Shown here: positions 32,686-42,238 of the stretch, piece after piece
Layout of the letters: the number at the start of each line of letters is the position of its first letter
Numbering within the stretch: position 1 is the first letter of the stretch
Assembly (NCBI GenBank): GCA_964421815.1
Contig: CAYQYT010000003.1
Coordinates: 1 to 64,000 of the forward strand
Direction: 5' to 3'
DNA: 64,000 nt
Origin: DTU089 sp964421815
GTDB lineage: Bacteria > Bacillota > Clostridia > Oscillospirales > Acutalibacteraceae
The notes under the pieces: generated by a model
The model's database searches: none
Told to the model about the DNA's origin: nothing
What the model saw: only the letters and a program-made list of their open reading frames with translations
Translations under genes and position numbers: made by a program

Positions 32686-33237
32686 ATGGAAATCAGAAAA
32701 TATCAGGAAAAAGATTTTGAAGCAACCAAATACGTGTGCATAAACGATATGATTGGGCGCACATCGGACGATCTTATAGAGTATGTTGAAACAATGTTTT
32801 GTAAATATTATCTTGAAAAAGAGCCCGAATGTTGCTTTGTTGCAGTTGATGAAAACGACAGACCCATCGGATATATTTACGGTGTAAAGGATTATAACAA
32901 ATATCAGTCTGACTTTGGCGAATATTTAAGGCAAATTGAAAAAATAAGTAACAGAAAGTATCTTACGGCGGCACTTACGGAAATGTATGACCATGCCGTG
33001 TATCAAGATACCTACCCTGCTCATTTACATATTGATATACTTCCCGATTATCAGTCAAAAGGAATCGGTTCAAGGCTTGTTTCGGCTTTCTGCGACTATT
33101 TAAAGGATGAAAATGTAAAGGGTGTTATGTTGATTGTTGACAACGAAAACCTTGATGCACGAAGATTCTACGAGCGCAACGGTTTTGTATTGTTGCATGA
33201 TGTTCCAACAGGCGCGGCATACGGAAAGAAGTTATAA
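32686..33237 (+). CDS. GNAT-family N-acetyltransferase (183 aa)
   Basis: A GNAT fold with the acetyl-CoA loop QSKGIGSRLV after LHIDILPDY, and NLDARRFYERNGFVLL as the closing motif. The N-terminal half (IRKYQEKDFEATKYVCINDM) is the usual first strand and helix. The substrate cannot be predicted; histone-acetyltransferase-like or aminoglycoside-like members look similar. A TATAAT box lies about 30 bases upstream of the start, and the gene ends in a terminator shared with the converging small gene. Confidence 0.85.
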   Translation: MEIRKYQEKDFEATKYVCINDMIGRTSDDLIEYVETMFCKYYLEKEPECCFVAVDENDRPIGYIYGVKDYNKYQSDFGEYLRQIEKISNRKYLTAALTEMYDHAVYQDTYPAHLHIDILPDYQSKGIGSRLVSAFCDYLKDENVKGVMLIVDNENLDARRFYERNGFVLLHDVPTGAAYGKKL

Positions 33238-33238
33238 T

Positions 33239-33283
33239 TAAAAGCGACAACAAGGAATTGACCTCGTTGCCGCTTTTTTATTA
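33239..33283. terminator. Bidirectional terminator
   Basis: An interrupted stem, AAAAGCG-CAAC with GTTG-CGCTTTT (outer arms about 33240-33250 and 33266-33277), between the convergent genes, followed by T on the plus strand. Confidence 0.6.
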
Positions 33284-33508
33284 TTTTGCGAGCCATTCTT
33301 CAGCCTTTGCCGCTGCCATACGCTTGATATTTTCCTCTGTATAGGGGGATTCTGCGCCACCGTTTACATAAAGGAAGAACTTACCGTCAGCTGTTTTATA
33401 AAGGCTTTCTTCATAACCTGCAGGATCACCGAATTCGCCATACACGTTCTTTTTAACAAGTTCGGCTTTTTCGGTATCGTACTCGACTTTACAAATAACT
33501 TTTTTCAT
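33281..33508 (-). CDS. Small hypothetical protein (75 aa)
   Basis: The start at 33508 is chosen for the GAGGTG ribosome site; the longer frame to 33544 has none. The protein reads as a short beta-rich domain (VICKVEYDTEKAELVKKNVY, then KTADGKFFLYVNGG) and a C-terminal Ala/Glu helix. No family is named with confidence; proteins with this look are common small cytosolic genes in Clostridia. Confidence 0.7.
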   Translation of the reverse strand: MKKVICKVEYDTEKAELVKKNVYGEFGDPAGYEESLYKTADGKFFLYVNGGAESPYTEENIKRMAAAKAEEWLAK

Positions 33509-33577
33509 TGTTTTCACCTCATCACTAATATATATGGTTTTCACCTAAAAATATTATAAAATGCCCGACAATAAAAA

Positions 33578-34930
33578 TCAATATTTAAAATCAGGAATTT
33601 TTTCTTTCATGATACTTTTGTAAGCAGGACGGATAATTTTATCTGTACAAACTAACTCTTCCATTCTGTGAGCACTCCAACCGACAATGCGGGCAATAGC
33701 AAACATAGCGGTATATAGTTCTTGGGGAATACCCAGCATATCATACACAAATCCGCTGTAAAAATCCACATTGGGGCTTACACCTTTGTAGATTTTTCTC
33801 TTTTGTCCTATGAGAATAGGTGCAAGTTCCTCTATGTTTTCATAGAGCAACAAATCCCTGTCCCTACCCTTTTCAGCCGCGAGTTTTTCAACATAGTATC
33901 TGAAAACGCGCTCGCGTGGGTCTGAAAGGGAATAAACGGCATGACCCATACCATATACAAGACCTTTTTTGTCAAATGCCTGTTTATCAATTATTTTTGA
34001 AAGATATTCGCCCAAAGCATCTTTATCATCATAATTTGCGACATTGCCTTTAATATCTTCAATCATCTCAACAACCTTGATATTTGCACCGCCGTGCTTT
34101 GGTCCTTTCAGGGATGACATAGCCGCGGCTATTGTTGAATAAGTATCAGAGCCGGAGGACGTTACAACACGCGTTGTAAAGGTCGAGTTATTACCGCCAC
34201 CGTGCTCCATGTGAAGAATCAAGGCGGTATCAAGTACCTTTGCCTCGGTTTTTGTATATTTTTTATCGGGGCGAAGCATCATCAGAATATTTTCCGCAGT
34301 TGAAAGTTCGGGGTCGGGTCTGTGAATAATCATACTTTCCTGTTTTTCCGAATAGTTGTATGCATGATAAGCATAAACTGCCAAAAGCGGAAATTCACTG
34401 ATAAGTTGAATACATTGTCTTAAAGCATTCGCTATTGATGTGTCGGATGAGTTTTCGTCATAAGAAGCGAGGGTCAGAATACTTCTTGTCATCGAGTTCA
34501 TAATATCACTGCTGGGAGCTTTCATTATGACGTCACGTGTGAAGTTGTTGGGAAGAGTTCTGCAATCGCTTATGCATTGTTTAAAGTCCTTGAGCGCATC
34601 CTCATCGGGCATTTCGCCCAATAAAAGAAGATACGCAATTTTTTCAAAACCGAATTCATTTTCACCAAGACTGTTAATTAAATCCTGCACCTTATAACCG
34701 CGGTACCAAAGTTCGCCGTCACATTGCACCTTTTCGCCGTCAATAACCTTTGAAGAAACGATTTTAGAAATGTTGGTAAGTCCCGTAACAACACCGTTAC
34801 CATTCATATCTCTAAGACCCTTATTTACTTCATACTCTTTAAAAAGTTCAGGTGCTATATTGTCGTTAGCACGGCATATTCCCTCTTTAGATAAAGCATA
34901 ATTATTTATTTTTTCAAAATTCACAAACAC
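33578..34930 (-). CDS. gltA: Citrate synthase (450 aa)
   Basis: Condenses acetyl-CoA and oxaloacetate to citrate. Catalytic motifs: HMEHGGGNNSTF, the SSLKGPKHGGAN region with its histidine, GMGHAVYSLSDPRERVF with the second histidine, and NVDFYSGFVYDMLGIP with the aspartate. It is longer than E. coli GltA at the N-terminus by about 40 residues, as is common in Clostridia. A 2-methylcitrate synthase cannot be excluded, but no prp genes are near. Transcribed alone. Confidence 0.92.
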   Translation of the reverse strand: MFVNFEKINNYALSKEGICRANDNIAPELFKEYEVNKGLRDMNGNGVVTGLTNISKIVSSKVIDGEKVQCDGELWYRGYKVQDLINSLGENEFGFEKIAYLLLLGEMPDEDALKDFKQCISDCRTLPNNFTRDVIMKAPSSDIMNSMTRSILTLASYDENSSDTSIANALRQCIQLISEFPLLAVYAYHAYNYSEKQESMIIHRPDPELSTAENILMMLRPDKKYTKTEAKVLDTALILHMEHGGGNNSTFTTRVVTSSGSDTYSTIAAAMSSLKGPKHGGANIKVVEMIEDIKGNVANYDDKDALGEYLSKIIDKQAFDKKGLVYGMGHAVYSLSDPRERVFRYYVEKLAAEKGRDRDLLLYENIEELAPILIGQKRKIYKGVSPNVDFYSGFVYDMLGIPQELYTAMFAIARIVGWSAHRMEELVCTDKIIRPAYKSIMKEKIPDFKY

Positions 34931-35469
34931 ACCTTCTGTAATTCTTGTATTATTGTACTAATCTTTAACTAAGTGTATAAAAATTTGGAAATAAAGTCAA
35001 TAAAACGAAAAGTTTTTTAATGGAAAATTTACATATTCAATTGTTATTAAATCATATAAGTTAAACTTTATGCCCTTTTGTTTTAATCAATTTTTACGTT
35101 GATTACTATTGATTTATTTATATAAAGATATTCTAACATAAGACCTATAACACGTATTATGCCCATTTTAATAATTATGGACTCTTTTATTACTCTGTTT
35201 TGCTATGGTTTTTCCGAAAGTTCCATTGTCGGATTTGTTGTAGGCAATGTTTTTACTGCAGGACTTTGGAAAAAACATTTAAATTTAAATCATAAAGCCA
35301 ACAGCACCAACTACGAGAATTGTCGTAAAAGGTGCTGTTTTATTTTAAAAATATTTATTTAGAAAACGTTTAATTAAACTTTGTTTATTTTTCTTTGTTT
35401 TCTCATGTTGAAGCCTATATGAAATTGCTTCACACAGCGACAGATTTGCCGTTGTGTCATTAAAACATT
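34931..35469 (+). other. Long gap with a possible short transcript
   Basis: A promoter-like pair (TTGATT 35099-35104, 16-nt spacer, TATAAA 35121-35126) is followed about 175 nt later by a strong terminator: AACAGCACC (35300-35308) with GGTGCTGTT (35331-35339), an inner TACGA/TCGTA stem, then TTTTATTTTA. The only ORF (35159-35362) has no ribosome site and runs through the terminator, so a small RNA of about 210 nt is the better guess. Downstream, two more small hairpins occur at 35408-35460. Confidence 0.4.
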
Positions 35470-36033
35470 TCAGAGTCTTTTTGATTGTATTGACAGAAAA
35501 AAGAAAAACAAAGAACTAACCAGACATAAAGTTATAAACAAAGAATCGAGAGTTACTACATATAAAATGATAAAAAGAATCAACAGCGGCAGGCATCCTG
35601 CAAGTAAAAGTTCAAGGGAAATAAATTTCTTTTTGACTTTTTTACAATCCGTAAGAACATGATTAACGGAATTTACGGTTGCTCCGTCTGTTTCCAGAAA
35701 TACAGAATGAAACTTGCAAGGACAGTGTTCGGGCATTGAAATTGCATCCAAGTCATTCAATATTATATTACACATATCGTTTTGAGCAACTATATCATAG
35801 AATGAGTTGCAATGAATATGTGCAAAGATGCCCTCGGAATCAATAAAATGATCTAAAAGTACCCAAAGCCACGCTATATTCACTTTATTTTCATCGAGGA
35901 TTTTAACCGCAAGTTTAAATTCTTGGGGCACATCCTTGATAATGTTCTCCCCTGCTTTTAATCTATACCCTTTATCATCAATGTAAACGTGAATATTTTT
36001 ATAATATGTTTTGTTAATTAGTGTAAGTGTCAT
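35470..36033 (-). CDS. Hypothetical membrane-tethered protein (187 aa)
   Basis: Residues 1-125 are soluble, with beta-type stretches (MTLTLINKTYYKNIHVYIDD) and the cluster MPEHCPCKFHSVFLETDG. Two C-terminal transmembrane helices follow (LLLAGCLPLLILFIILYVV, then LFITLCLVSSLFFFFL). GGGGGAAG stands before the start at 36033. It is two dozen bases from the ZIP transporter gene, in the same direction. No family is recognised; the Cys/His cluster could bind metal, which would suit the neighbour, but this is inference. Confidence 0.65.
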   Translation of the reverse strand: MTLTLINKTYYKNIHVYIDDKGYRLKAGENIIKDVPQEFKLAVKILDENKVNIAWLWVLLDHFIDSEGIFAHIHCNSFYDIVAQNDMCNIILNDLDAISMPEHCPCKFHSVFLETDGATVNSVNHVLTDCKKVKKKFISLELLLAGCLPLLILFIILYVVTLDSLFITLCLVSSLFFFFLSIQSKRL

Positions 36034-36056
36034 AATAAGTCTTCCCCCTGATTTTA

Positions 36057-36830
36057 TCAACTCATGAAATAATCAACAGCGACCATCAGGCAAAAACCTG
36101 CGAGAAGGGCAAATGTGGCACCTCTTTCATTGCCGTGAGCGTGAGTTTCGGGAATCATTTCGTCACTTATTACATAGAGCATTGTACCTCCCGCAAAAGC
36201 AAGACCAAAAGGCAGAACAGCACTTGAAATGCTTACGGCAAAGTAGCCAAGAAGCGTACCCACAACTTCAACCAAACCCGTAACAATGGCTATTGCAAAG
36301 GTTCTGCCCTTACTCATTCCGACAGCAATCATAGGAGCGATAATCACCATGCTTTCAGGGATGTTTTGGAGAGCGATACCCCCCGCAATAGTTAACGCCT
36401 CAGCCGTATTACCCGTACCGAAACCGACACCTGCGGCAATACCTTCGGGAAGATTATGAATACCTATGGCAATAACGAAAAGTAAAACCTTATTAACCTG
36501 TGCATTGTTATTTCTGTGACTTTCTTGATCCATTCCCGTCAATCTATGTAAATGCGGCACCAATTTATCAATTACATTTACACAGACGGCTCCGCAGAAA
36601 ATACCCGCAACAGTTACAAGGAGAGGTACTCTGCCGCCCTGTTCCAAGGATTCTAAAACAAGCCCGAAAACAGACGCCGCAAGCATAACTCCCGCCGCAA
36701 AAGAAAGAACGATATCATTAAACTTATGGCTTATTTCCTTAAACAAAAAGCCGAGAACCGAACCTATAACCGTAGCGCCACCAACACCGAACGCAGTGAG
36801 CAAAACAATTTGCACACCCAACACCTCCAA
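36057..36830 (-). CDS. ZIP-family divalent metal transporter (257 aa)
   Basis: Eight hydrophobic helices with the two ZIP metal-site motifs: HNLPEGIAAGVGFG in helix IV and LQNIPESMVI in helix V. The cytosolic loop HRLTGMDQESHRNNN is His-containing, as is usual. It takes up zinc or iron-type metals across the cytoplasmic membrane. It most resembles the ZupT/YciB-like bacterial group. No metal regulator site is evident. Confidence 0.9.
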   Translation of the reverse strand: MEVLGVQIVLLTAFGVGGATVIGSVLGFLFKEISHKFNDIVLSFAAGVMLAASVFGLVLESLEQGGRVPLLVTVAGIFCGAVCVNVIDKLVPHLHRLTGMDQESHRNNNAQVNKVLLFVIAIGIHNLPEGIAAGVGFGTGNTAEALTIAGGIALQNIPESMVIIAPMIAVGMSKGRTFAIAIVTGLVEVVGTLLGYFAVSISSAVLPFGLAFAGGTMLYVISDEMIPETHAHGNERGATFALLAGFCLMVAVDYFMS

Positions 36831-36876
36831 AAAATTATAACTATAACACTTAATAAACCAATTTATTTATACTCAA

Positions 36877-39800
36877 CTACTCTCTTACAACAACATTTTC
36901 GCTACCAAAAATAAATCTTAATTCTTTTAGCAACGGCTCGTTAATTGATGTAAGATATTCAAGACCCAAAAATTCATATTTTTGGGTATCTTCACAGTAA
37001 ATATATACAGGAATATCGCCCTCGAAGATTGATAAAAGATTTTTTAACCTTTCAGTCTTTTCGGGGTTTTGTCTTTCGACCCGTAAAAATACTCCGACTT
37101 TTTTCTTTTTGTTTACAACACCATGGGGCTTTGTATGGTATTCTTCCTGACGAATTTCTTTTTTAGGTAAGTCATCAACATTTTTCGGTGCAACGCTGAT
37201 TTTTTCGGCTAGAATTTTAACTTCCTCATCTTTAACTGAAATTCTTCCTTCTACCAAAACTATGCTGCCTACGGAAATCAAACTTGCGTACATTAAATAT
37301 GTTTTCGGAAAAACAATCATTTCCATATTACCGAACAAATCTTCAATCCCGCAAAAAGCCATTATTTCATCTTTTTTTGTAACTTTCTTCTTTACGGATG
37401 TTACAATGCCCAAGAAAGTTACACTTTTATTGTCAATTTCATTCTCCCGTCCTGTTTCAAGGCACTCATAAAGGTAGGATGTTTTCGGTGAATCCAGAGC
37501 CTCGGCTATACCGCGATATTCTTCAAGTGGATGCCCTGAAAAATACATTCCCGATATTTCTTTTTCAAAATACAGAAGTTCGCTTTTGGGAAATTCCTCA
37601 CAACGTACAAAATCAGGCGCGGAAGAAAACTCTTCGCTGCCTCCGAATGCGGAAAACATATCAAGTTGACCGCCCCGATACATATCGTTTTCTTTAGCAG
37701 CCGCCGTAATTGCAATATCAAGATTTGAAATCATTTCACGGCGGTTTAATCCCAGACCATCCAATGCACCTGATTTTATAAGACTTTCAAGAGCGCGTCT
37801 GTTAAGTTCGTTTCCTGTTACCCTTTTACAAAAATCCCAAAAAGATTTATAATCACCATTTGAGTTACGTTCTTTTTCGATTTTATCAATTAAGGCCCTG
37901 CCTAAATTTTTAATGCTTAAAAGTGAAAAAACAATATTATTGCCGGAAACAGAGAATCTGTTACCGCTTCTGTTAACATGGGGCGATAAAACACTGATAT
38001 TAAGGCGCTTACATTCCTCAATATACCCGATAGTTTTATTTTCATCCCCGATTACACTTGTCAGAATTGCCGCCATAAACTCTCTCGGGTATTTTATTTT
38101 TAAATAAGCGGTTTGATATGCAACTAATCCGTATGCGGCAGTGTGGCTTTTGTTAAACCCATATGAAGCGAAAGAAATCATATCGGAAAAAATAGCATCA
38201 GCCGTCTTGGCATCAATGCCTCTGCGTACCGCACCGTCAATTATAACATTATCTAAGTCATCTGTTAGACCGTTGATAAAAATATTACGCTCGTTTTCCA
38301 TAACGTCGCGTTTTTTCTTACTCATTGCACGGCGCACAACATCCGCACGACCGTAGGAATAGCCTGCAAGAGTCCTGAAAACCTGCATAACCTGTTCCTG
38401 ATACACCATACACCCGTTAGTTTCGTCAAGAATATCTTTCAAAAGCGGTGTTCTGTACTGTATTTTTTCAGGATGCTTTCTGTTAATAAGATAACTGTCA
38501 ATAAAGAACATGGGTCCGGGTCGGTACAGAGCAATAGCCGCCGCAATGTCGGAAAATCTTTCGGGTTGCATATTGACAATAAGATTCGTCATACCCGCAG
38601 ATTCACATTGGAAAACACCGCTTGTATTACCCTTTGACAATTCAATAAAAACATCCTTACAGTCAAGAGGAATATGAGATATATCAAAGTCGGGATTTCG
38701 CTTTTTAATGTCATTTACCGCATCATTAATGACTGTCAGCGTTCTAAGACCGAGAAAGTCCATTTTTAAAAGTCCCAACTGCTCAATTTCAGTCATCGTA
38801 AATTGTGTCACCGTTTGATCGCCGTTTTTAGCGAGAGGAACATAGGACGAAACCTCGTCACGTGTAATAACAACTCCTGCGGCATGAGTTGAGGCATGGC
38901 GGGGCATTCCCTCAACACGCATTGCAGTATCAATAAGTTTCTTTATATTGTCATCGGAATTATACAGGGATTTTAATTCGGGATTCTTTTCCAGGGCAGT
39001 TTTAATGTCAGAATAGTCCCTTGTAACTTGCTTTGCAACAATATCACCTGTGCTATACGGAAGCCCTAAAGCACGTGCAACATCACGAATGGCGGCTTTC
39101 GCTTGCATTGTACCGAAAGTAACTATCTGCGCCACTCTGTCGGCACCGTATTTATGTGTTACATAATCAATAACTTCTCCCCTACGCTCATAGCAAAAGT
39201 CAATATCAATATCGGGCATACTAACACGTTCGGGATTTAAAAACCTTTCAAAAAGCAGTTTGTTTTCTATGGGGTCAATACCCGTAATACCCAAAGCGTA
39301 AGCAGCAAGTGAACCTGCGGCAGAGCCACGTCCGGGTCCAACAGGAATATTTTTGCTTTTTGCAAATTTTATAAAATCGGCAACAATAAGAAAATAATCG
39401 TTAAAACCCATTTCATCAATTACTGAAAGCTCGTATTCAAGACGTTGAGCATATTCTTGTGTAACAGTTCCGAAAATATTTTTGAGTCCTTTAACACATT
39501 CGTTTTTTAAATAGGTTTTGTGGTCGTCCGTAGGTATATCAAAAAGCGGAAGTTTTGTAACACCAAATTCAAAATCAAAATTGCATCGCTCCGCAATTAA
39601 ATTAGTGTTATCTATGGCTTCGGGATAGTCCTTGAAGCCCTCAAGCATTTCTTCACCGCTTTTAAGATAGAATTCATCACTTTGAAAATCAAGTGCATTG
39701 TCCTCGCCAACAACTTTATTTGTTTGCACGGCAATAAGAACACGCTGAATATCCGCGTCTTCCTTTTTGCAATAGTGGACGTCGTTTGTTGCAACCATAG

Positions 39801-40398
39801 GAATATCAAGTTCACGGCTTATTGATACAACCCCGTCGAGAACTTCTTTTTCTTCAACCATTCCGTGATTTTGGACTTCAAGATAATAGTTGTCCGCACC
39901 GAATACACTTCTGTACCAATGGGCAGTACTTTTTGCATCATCAATATTTCTTGCAAGGATTTTTTGAGCAACTTCACCGAAAAGACAACCTGAAAGAGCA
40001 ATTAACCCATCATGATATTTTTCAAGAATTTCTCTGTCAACGCGAGGTTTTGTATAAAAACCGTCAACCCAAGCGGAAGAAACAAGTTTCAAAAGATTTT
40101 TATAGCCTGTTTCATTTTTACAAAGGAGAATCAAATGGTAACGCTCACTGTCGAGTCCGTGAACTTTATCAAATCTTGAACGGGGCGCAACATAAACCTC
40201 GCACCCGATAATCGGTTTAATGCCTTCTGCTTTACACTCTTTATAAAACGCCACGGCTCCGTACAAAACACCATGGTCAGTTACCGCAAGGCTTTTTTGA
40301 CCGAGATTTTTTGCACGGGCAACTACCTCCCCGATGCGACAGGCTCCATCGAGAAGGCTATATTCGGTATGAAGATGTAAGTGTGTAAAGTTCGTCAT
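36877..40398 (-). CDS. dnaE: DNA polymerase III alpha subunit DnaE
   Basis: Replicative polymerase of the DnaE type. In order: a PHP domain (FTHLHLHTEYSLLDG at residues 4-18), the polymerase core with GPGRGSAAGSL and PDIDIDFCYERR (catalytic Asp pair), the SHTAAYGLVAYQ region, a helix-hairpin-helix, and an OB-fold near 1000 (VTFLGIVTSVKKKVTKKDE). The length is 1173 aa, full size. Gram-positives usually also carry PolC, not seen here. The start overlaps the stop of araD by four bases, an unusual partner. Confidence 0.97.
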   Translation of the reverse strand: MTNFTHLHLHTEYSLLDGACRIGEVVARAKNLGQKSLAVTDHGVLYGAVAFYKECKAEGIKPIIGCEVYVAPRSRFDKVHGLDSERYHLILLCKNETGYKNLLKLVSSAWVDGFYTKPRVDREILEKYHDGLIALSGCLFGEVAQKILARNIDDAKSTAHWYRSVFGADNYYLEVQNHGMVEEKEVLDGVVSISRELDIPMVATNDVHYCKKEDADIQRVLIAVQTNKVVGEDNALDFQSDEFYLKSGEEMLEGFKDYPEAIDNTNLIAERCNFDFEFGVTKLPLFDIPTDDHKTYLKNECVKGLKNIFGTVTQEYAQRLEYELSVIDEMGFNDYFLIVADFIKFAKSKNIPVGPGRGSAAGSLAAYALGITGIDPIENKLLFERFLNPERVSMPDIDIDFCYERRGEVIDYVTHKYGADRVAQIVTFGTMQAKAAIRDVARALGLPYSTGDIVAKQVTRDYSDIKTALEKNPELKSLYNSDDNIKKLIDTAMRVEGMPRHASTHAAGVVITRDEVSSYVPLAKNGDQTVTQFTMTEIEQLGLLKMDFLGLRTLTVINDAVNDIKKRNPDFDISHIPLDCKDVFIELSKGNTSGVFQCESAGMTNLIVNMQPERFSDIAAAIALYRPGPMFFIDSYLINRKHPEKIQYRTPLLKDILDETNGCMVYQEQVMQVFRTLAGYSYGRADVVRRAMSKKKRDVMENERNIFINGLTDDLDNVIIDGAVRRGIDAKTADAIFSDMISFASYGFNKSHTAAYGLVAYQTAYLKIKYPREFMAAILTSVIGDENKTIGYIEECKRLNISVLSPHVNRSGNRFSVSGNNIVFSLLSIKNLGRALIDKIEKERNSNGDYKSFWDFCKRVTGNELNRRALESLIKSGALDGLGLNRREMISNLDIAITAAAKENDMYRGGQLDMFSAFGGSEEFSSAPDFVRCEEFPKSELLYFEKEISGMYFSGHPLEEYRGIAEALDSPKTSYLYECLETGRENEIDNKSVTFLGIVTSVKKKVTKKDEIMAFCGIEDLFGNMEMIVFPKTYLMYASLISVGSIVLVEGRISVKDEEVKILAEKISVAPKNVDDLPKKEIRQEEYHTKPHGVVNKKKKVGVFLRVERQNPEKTERLKNLLSIFEGDIPVYIYCEDTQKYEFLGLEYLTSINEPLLKELRFIFGSENVVVRE

Positions 40399-41111
40399 AA
40401 TGATTTTTGACCGTAATAGGCATCCTTACCGTGTTTTCTAAAATAATGCTTGTCCGAAAGATAGGAATCAATCTCCGTAACATTTCCACCGATAATTTCA
40501 GTTTTCATAGCCATTTCAGCAACGATTTCAAGTACAGCCGCATTGTGAACAGCATCTGTCGCACTTTTACCGAAAACAAAAGGTGCATGCGAACGGACTA
40601 AAACTGCGGGAGTTGAATCTGTTTTCAGGTTATTTTCTTTGAAATACTTAACAATAACCTTACCCGTATTCAACTCATACTCCGTCTTAACTTCATCTTC
40701 CGTAAGTGCGGGAGTACATGGAACTTGTGTATATGAAAAATCCGCGTGGGTTGTTCCGTAGCGGTTAATAGTTCTACCCGCCTGAGCAAAAGCGGAGGCA
40801 TTAACGGAGTGTGTGTGAACAACAGCGTTCAAATCACAGAATTCTTTGTAAAGGATGTAGTGTGTGGGTGTATCGGAAGATGGATTATAATCCCCTTCAA
40901 CAACACTACCGTCTTCAAGAGAAATAACAACCATGTTTTCCGGTGTTAAATCGTCATAGGGCACTCCGGATGGCTTAATAGCAAAAACGCCTCGTTCCCT
41001 GTCAACAGCGGAAACATTACCCCATGTAAATGGAGCCAAACCTAAAGCGTGTAATTCTTTATTTGCCGAACAAACATCAGCTTTTAATTGATCATACATA
41101 TATGTCACCAT
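40395..41111 (-). CDS. araD: L-ribulose-5-phosphate 4-epimerase (238 aa)
   Basis: Interconverts L-ribulose-5-phosphate and D-xylulose-5-phosphate, feeding pentoses into the pentose phosphate pathway. Class II aldolase-type fold: TWGNVSAVDRE and KPSGVPYDDLTPENMV bind the phosphate, HTHSVNASAF supplies two zinc histidines, and RSHAPFVFGK follows. The first ATG (41111) is close to its ribosome site; the internal ATG at 41099 is an alternative. No arabinose genes are nearby, so it may also act on ascorbate-type or other sugars, as the related UlaF and SgbE do. Confidence 0.88.
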   Translation of the reverse strand: MVTYMYDQLKADVCSANKELHALGLAPFTWGNVSAVDRERGVFAIKPSGVPYDDLTPENMVVISLEDGSVVEGDYNPSSDTPTHYILYKEFCDLNAVVHTHSVNASAFAQAGRTINRYGTTHADFSYTQVPCTPALTEDEVKTEYELNTGKVIVKYFKENNLKTDSTPAVLVRSHAPFVFGKSATDAVHNAAVLEIVAEMAMKTEIIGGNVTEIDSYLSDKHYFRKHGKDAYYGQKSL

Positions 41112-41250
41112 ATTTCCCCATCTTATTTTATTAAATTATATAACTTCTTATTCCCCTTTGTCAATATTATTAAATTTGTGTTAATGTAGTGACTTTTGGT
41201 AAAAGTTGTGATATACTGAAACTATATTACGCAACAAGGAGAGATTCCCT

Positions 41251-42234
41251 ATGAAAAAATATGCAAGACTTCTTCCTGTCATTGCTCTTATCCTCACACT
41301 CACTTTTGTTTTTTCTGGCTGTGGAGTTATTGATTTTGCTAAATCAATTCTTGTTAAAAATGATGAAGCCACAACTGTTCCCGCAGACACAACCGTAACT
41401 CCCGGAGATACTGTATATAATGATGTAACCGACAGTGCGGTCATTACTCCCCCTTCGGACACTGCATCCGACACACAGGCAACTACAGCCGCAACTACAA
41501 GTGCTGGATCAAACACTTCCTCAACTCCGGAAACGACCAAGAAAAATACATCTTCCACACCAACAAAGAAACCCACTACAACAGTCCCCGCTAATAATGA
41601 TGTTCCCACTGTGGAAGAAATTAAAGAGATGCCCGTTAAAGAAATACAGGACCTTTTGTTTGCAACTGAAGATGCTCAAACAACTGCTAATATTCTCAAT
41701 GCCTGCGGATTTGAGTACGATGAGAAACAAGGTATTTATTATTCTTCAATTGACCCGTGGCAAAAATATTTCGGATTTAATTTTATTTACGATATGGCGG
41801 CACCTATTGCAGGAATGCATTATGATACTGAAAGAATTCAGTTCAGATACGACGGCAAAGATTGGATGATCCAGCTCTGGAAAGGTCAATACGGAATGAC
41901 CGCAGGTGCGGAAATAGGTGTTTACAACAAAACCGACAAGATAATGCAATATCAAGGGGTTCCCGAGGACGAGTTCCTTGAAATGTCTTTCGATTTTTAT
42001 AATCAAGGTGAATATGTTTTCTCAAGAGGTCCCGAAAAACATTGGTGGCTTACAGGATTTAAAATTTTAAACGCAGGTGTCCCCGTTTTGATTGACCTTG
42101 ATATCACTATCGTCCTCCCTACAAAATCAATGGCGGATGCCTTTGAAAAAGGTTTGAAAAAAGCCGCAAGAGATAATCTTCTTGACCCGATGACTTACAC
42201 AAGAGGCGCAAAGACATTCCATATTCATTGGTGA
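41251..42234 (+). CDS. DUF4474-type lipoprotein (327 aa)
   Basis: The signal sequence ends in a lipobox, VFSGC, with the lipidated Cys at about residue 24. A Thr/Ser/Pro linker (about 35-115) spans the wall. The C-terminal 200 residues match the DUF4474 pattern: FNFIYDMAAP, IQFRYDGKDWMIQLWKGQYG, GAEIGVYNK and HWWLTGF. The function is not known. AAGGAGAG precedes the ATG. It lies four bases from the phosphoesterase gene, so they share a transcript. Confidence 0.8.
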   Translation: MKKYARLLPVIALILTLTFVFSGCGVIDFAKSILVKNDEATTVPADTTVTPGDTVYNDVTDSAVITPPSDTASDTQATTAATTSAGSNTSSTPETTKKNTSSTPTKKPTTTVPANNDVPTVEEIKEMPVKEIQDLLFATEDAQTTANILNACGFEYDEKQGIYYSSIDPWQKYFGFNFIYDMAAPIAGMHYDTERIQFRYDGKDWMIQLWKGQYGMTAGAEIGVYNKTDKIMQYQGVPEDEFLEMSFDFYNQGEYVFSRGPEKHWWLTGFKILNAGVPVLIDLDITIVLPTKSMADAFEKGLKKAARDNLLDPMTYTRGAKTFHIHW

Positions 42235-42238
42235 TATA

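Noticed and set aside
35159..35362. 67-aa ORF in the gap after citrate synthase
   Set aside because: No ribosome site and it runs through a strong terminator, so a non-coding transcript is more likely.
41181..41609. 142-aa hydrophobic frame on the minus strand
   Set aside because: Antisense to the lipoprotein gene with its clear lipobox and ribosome site.
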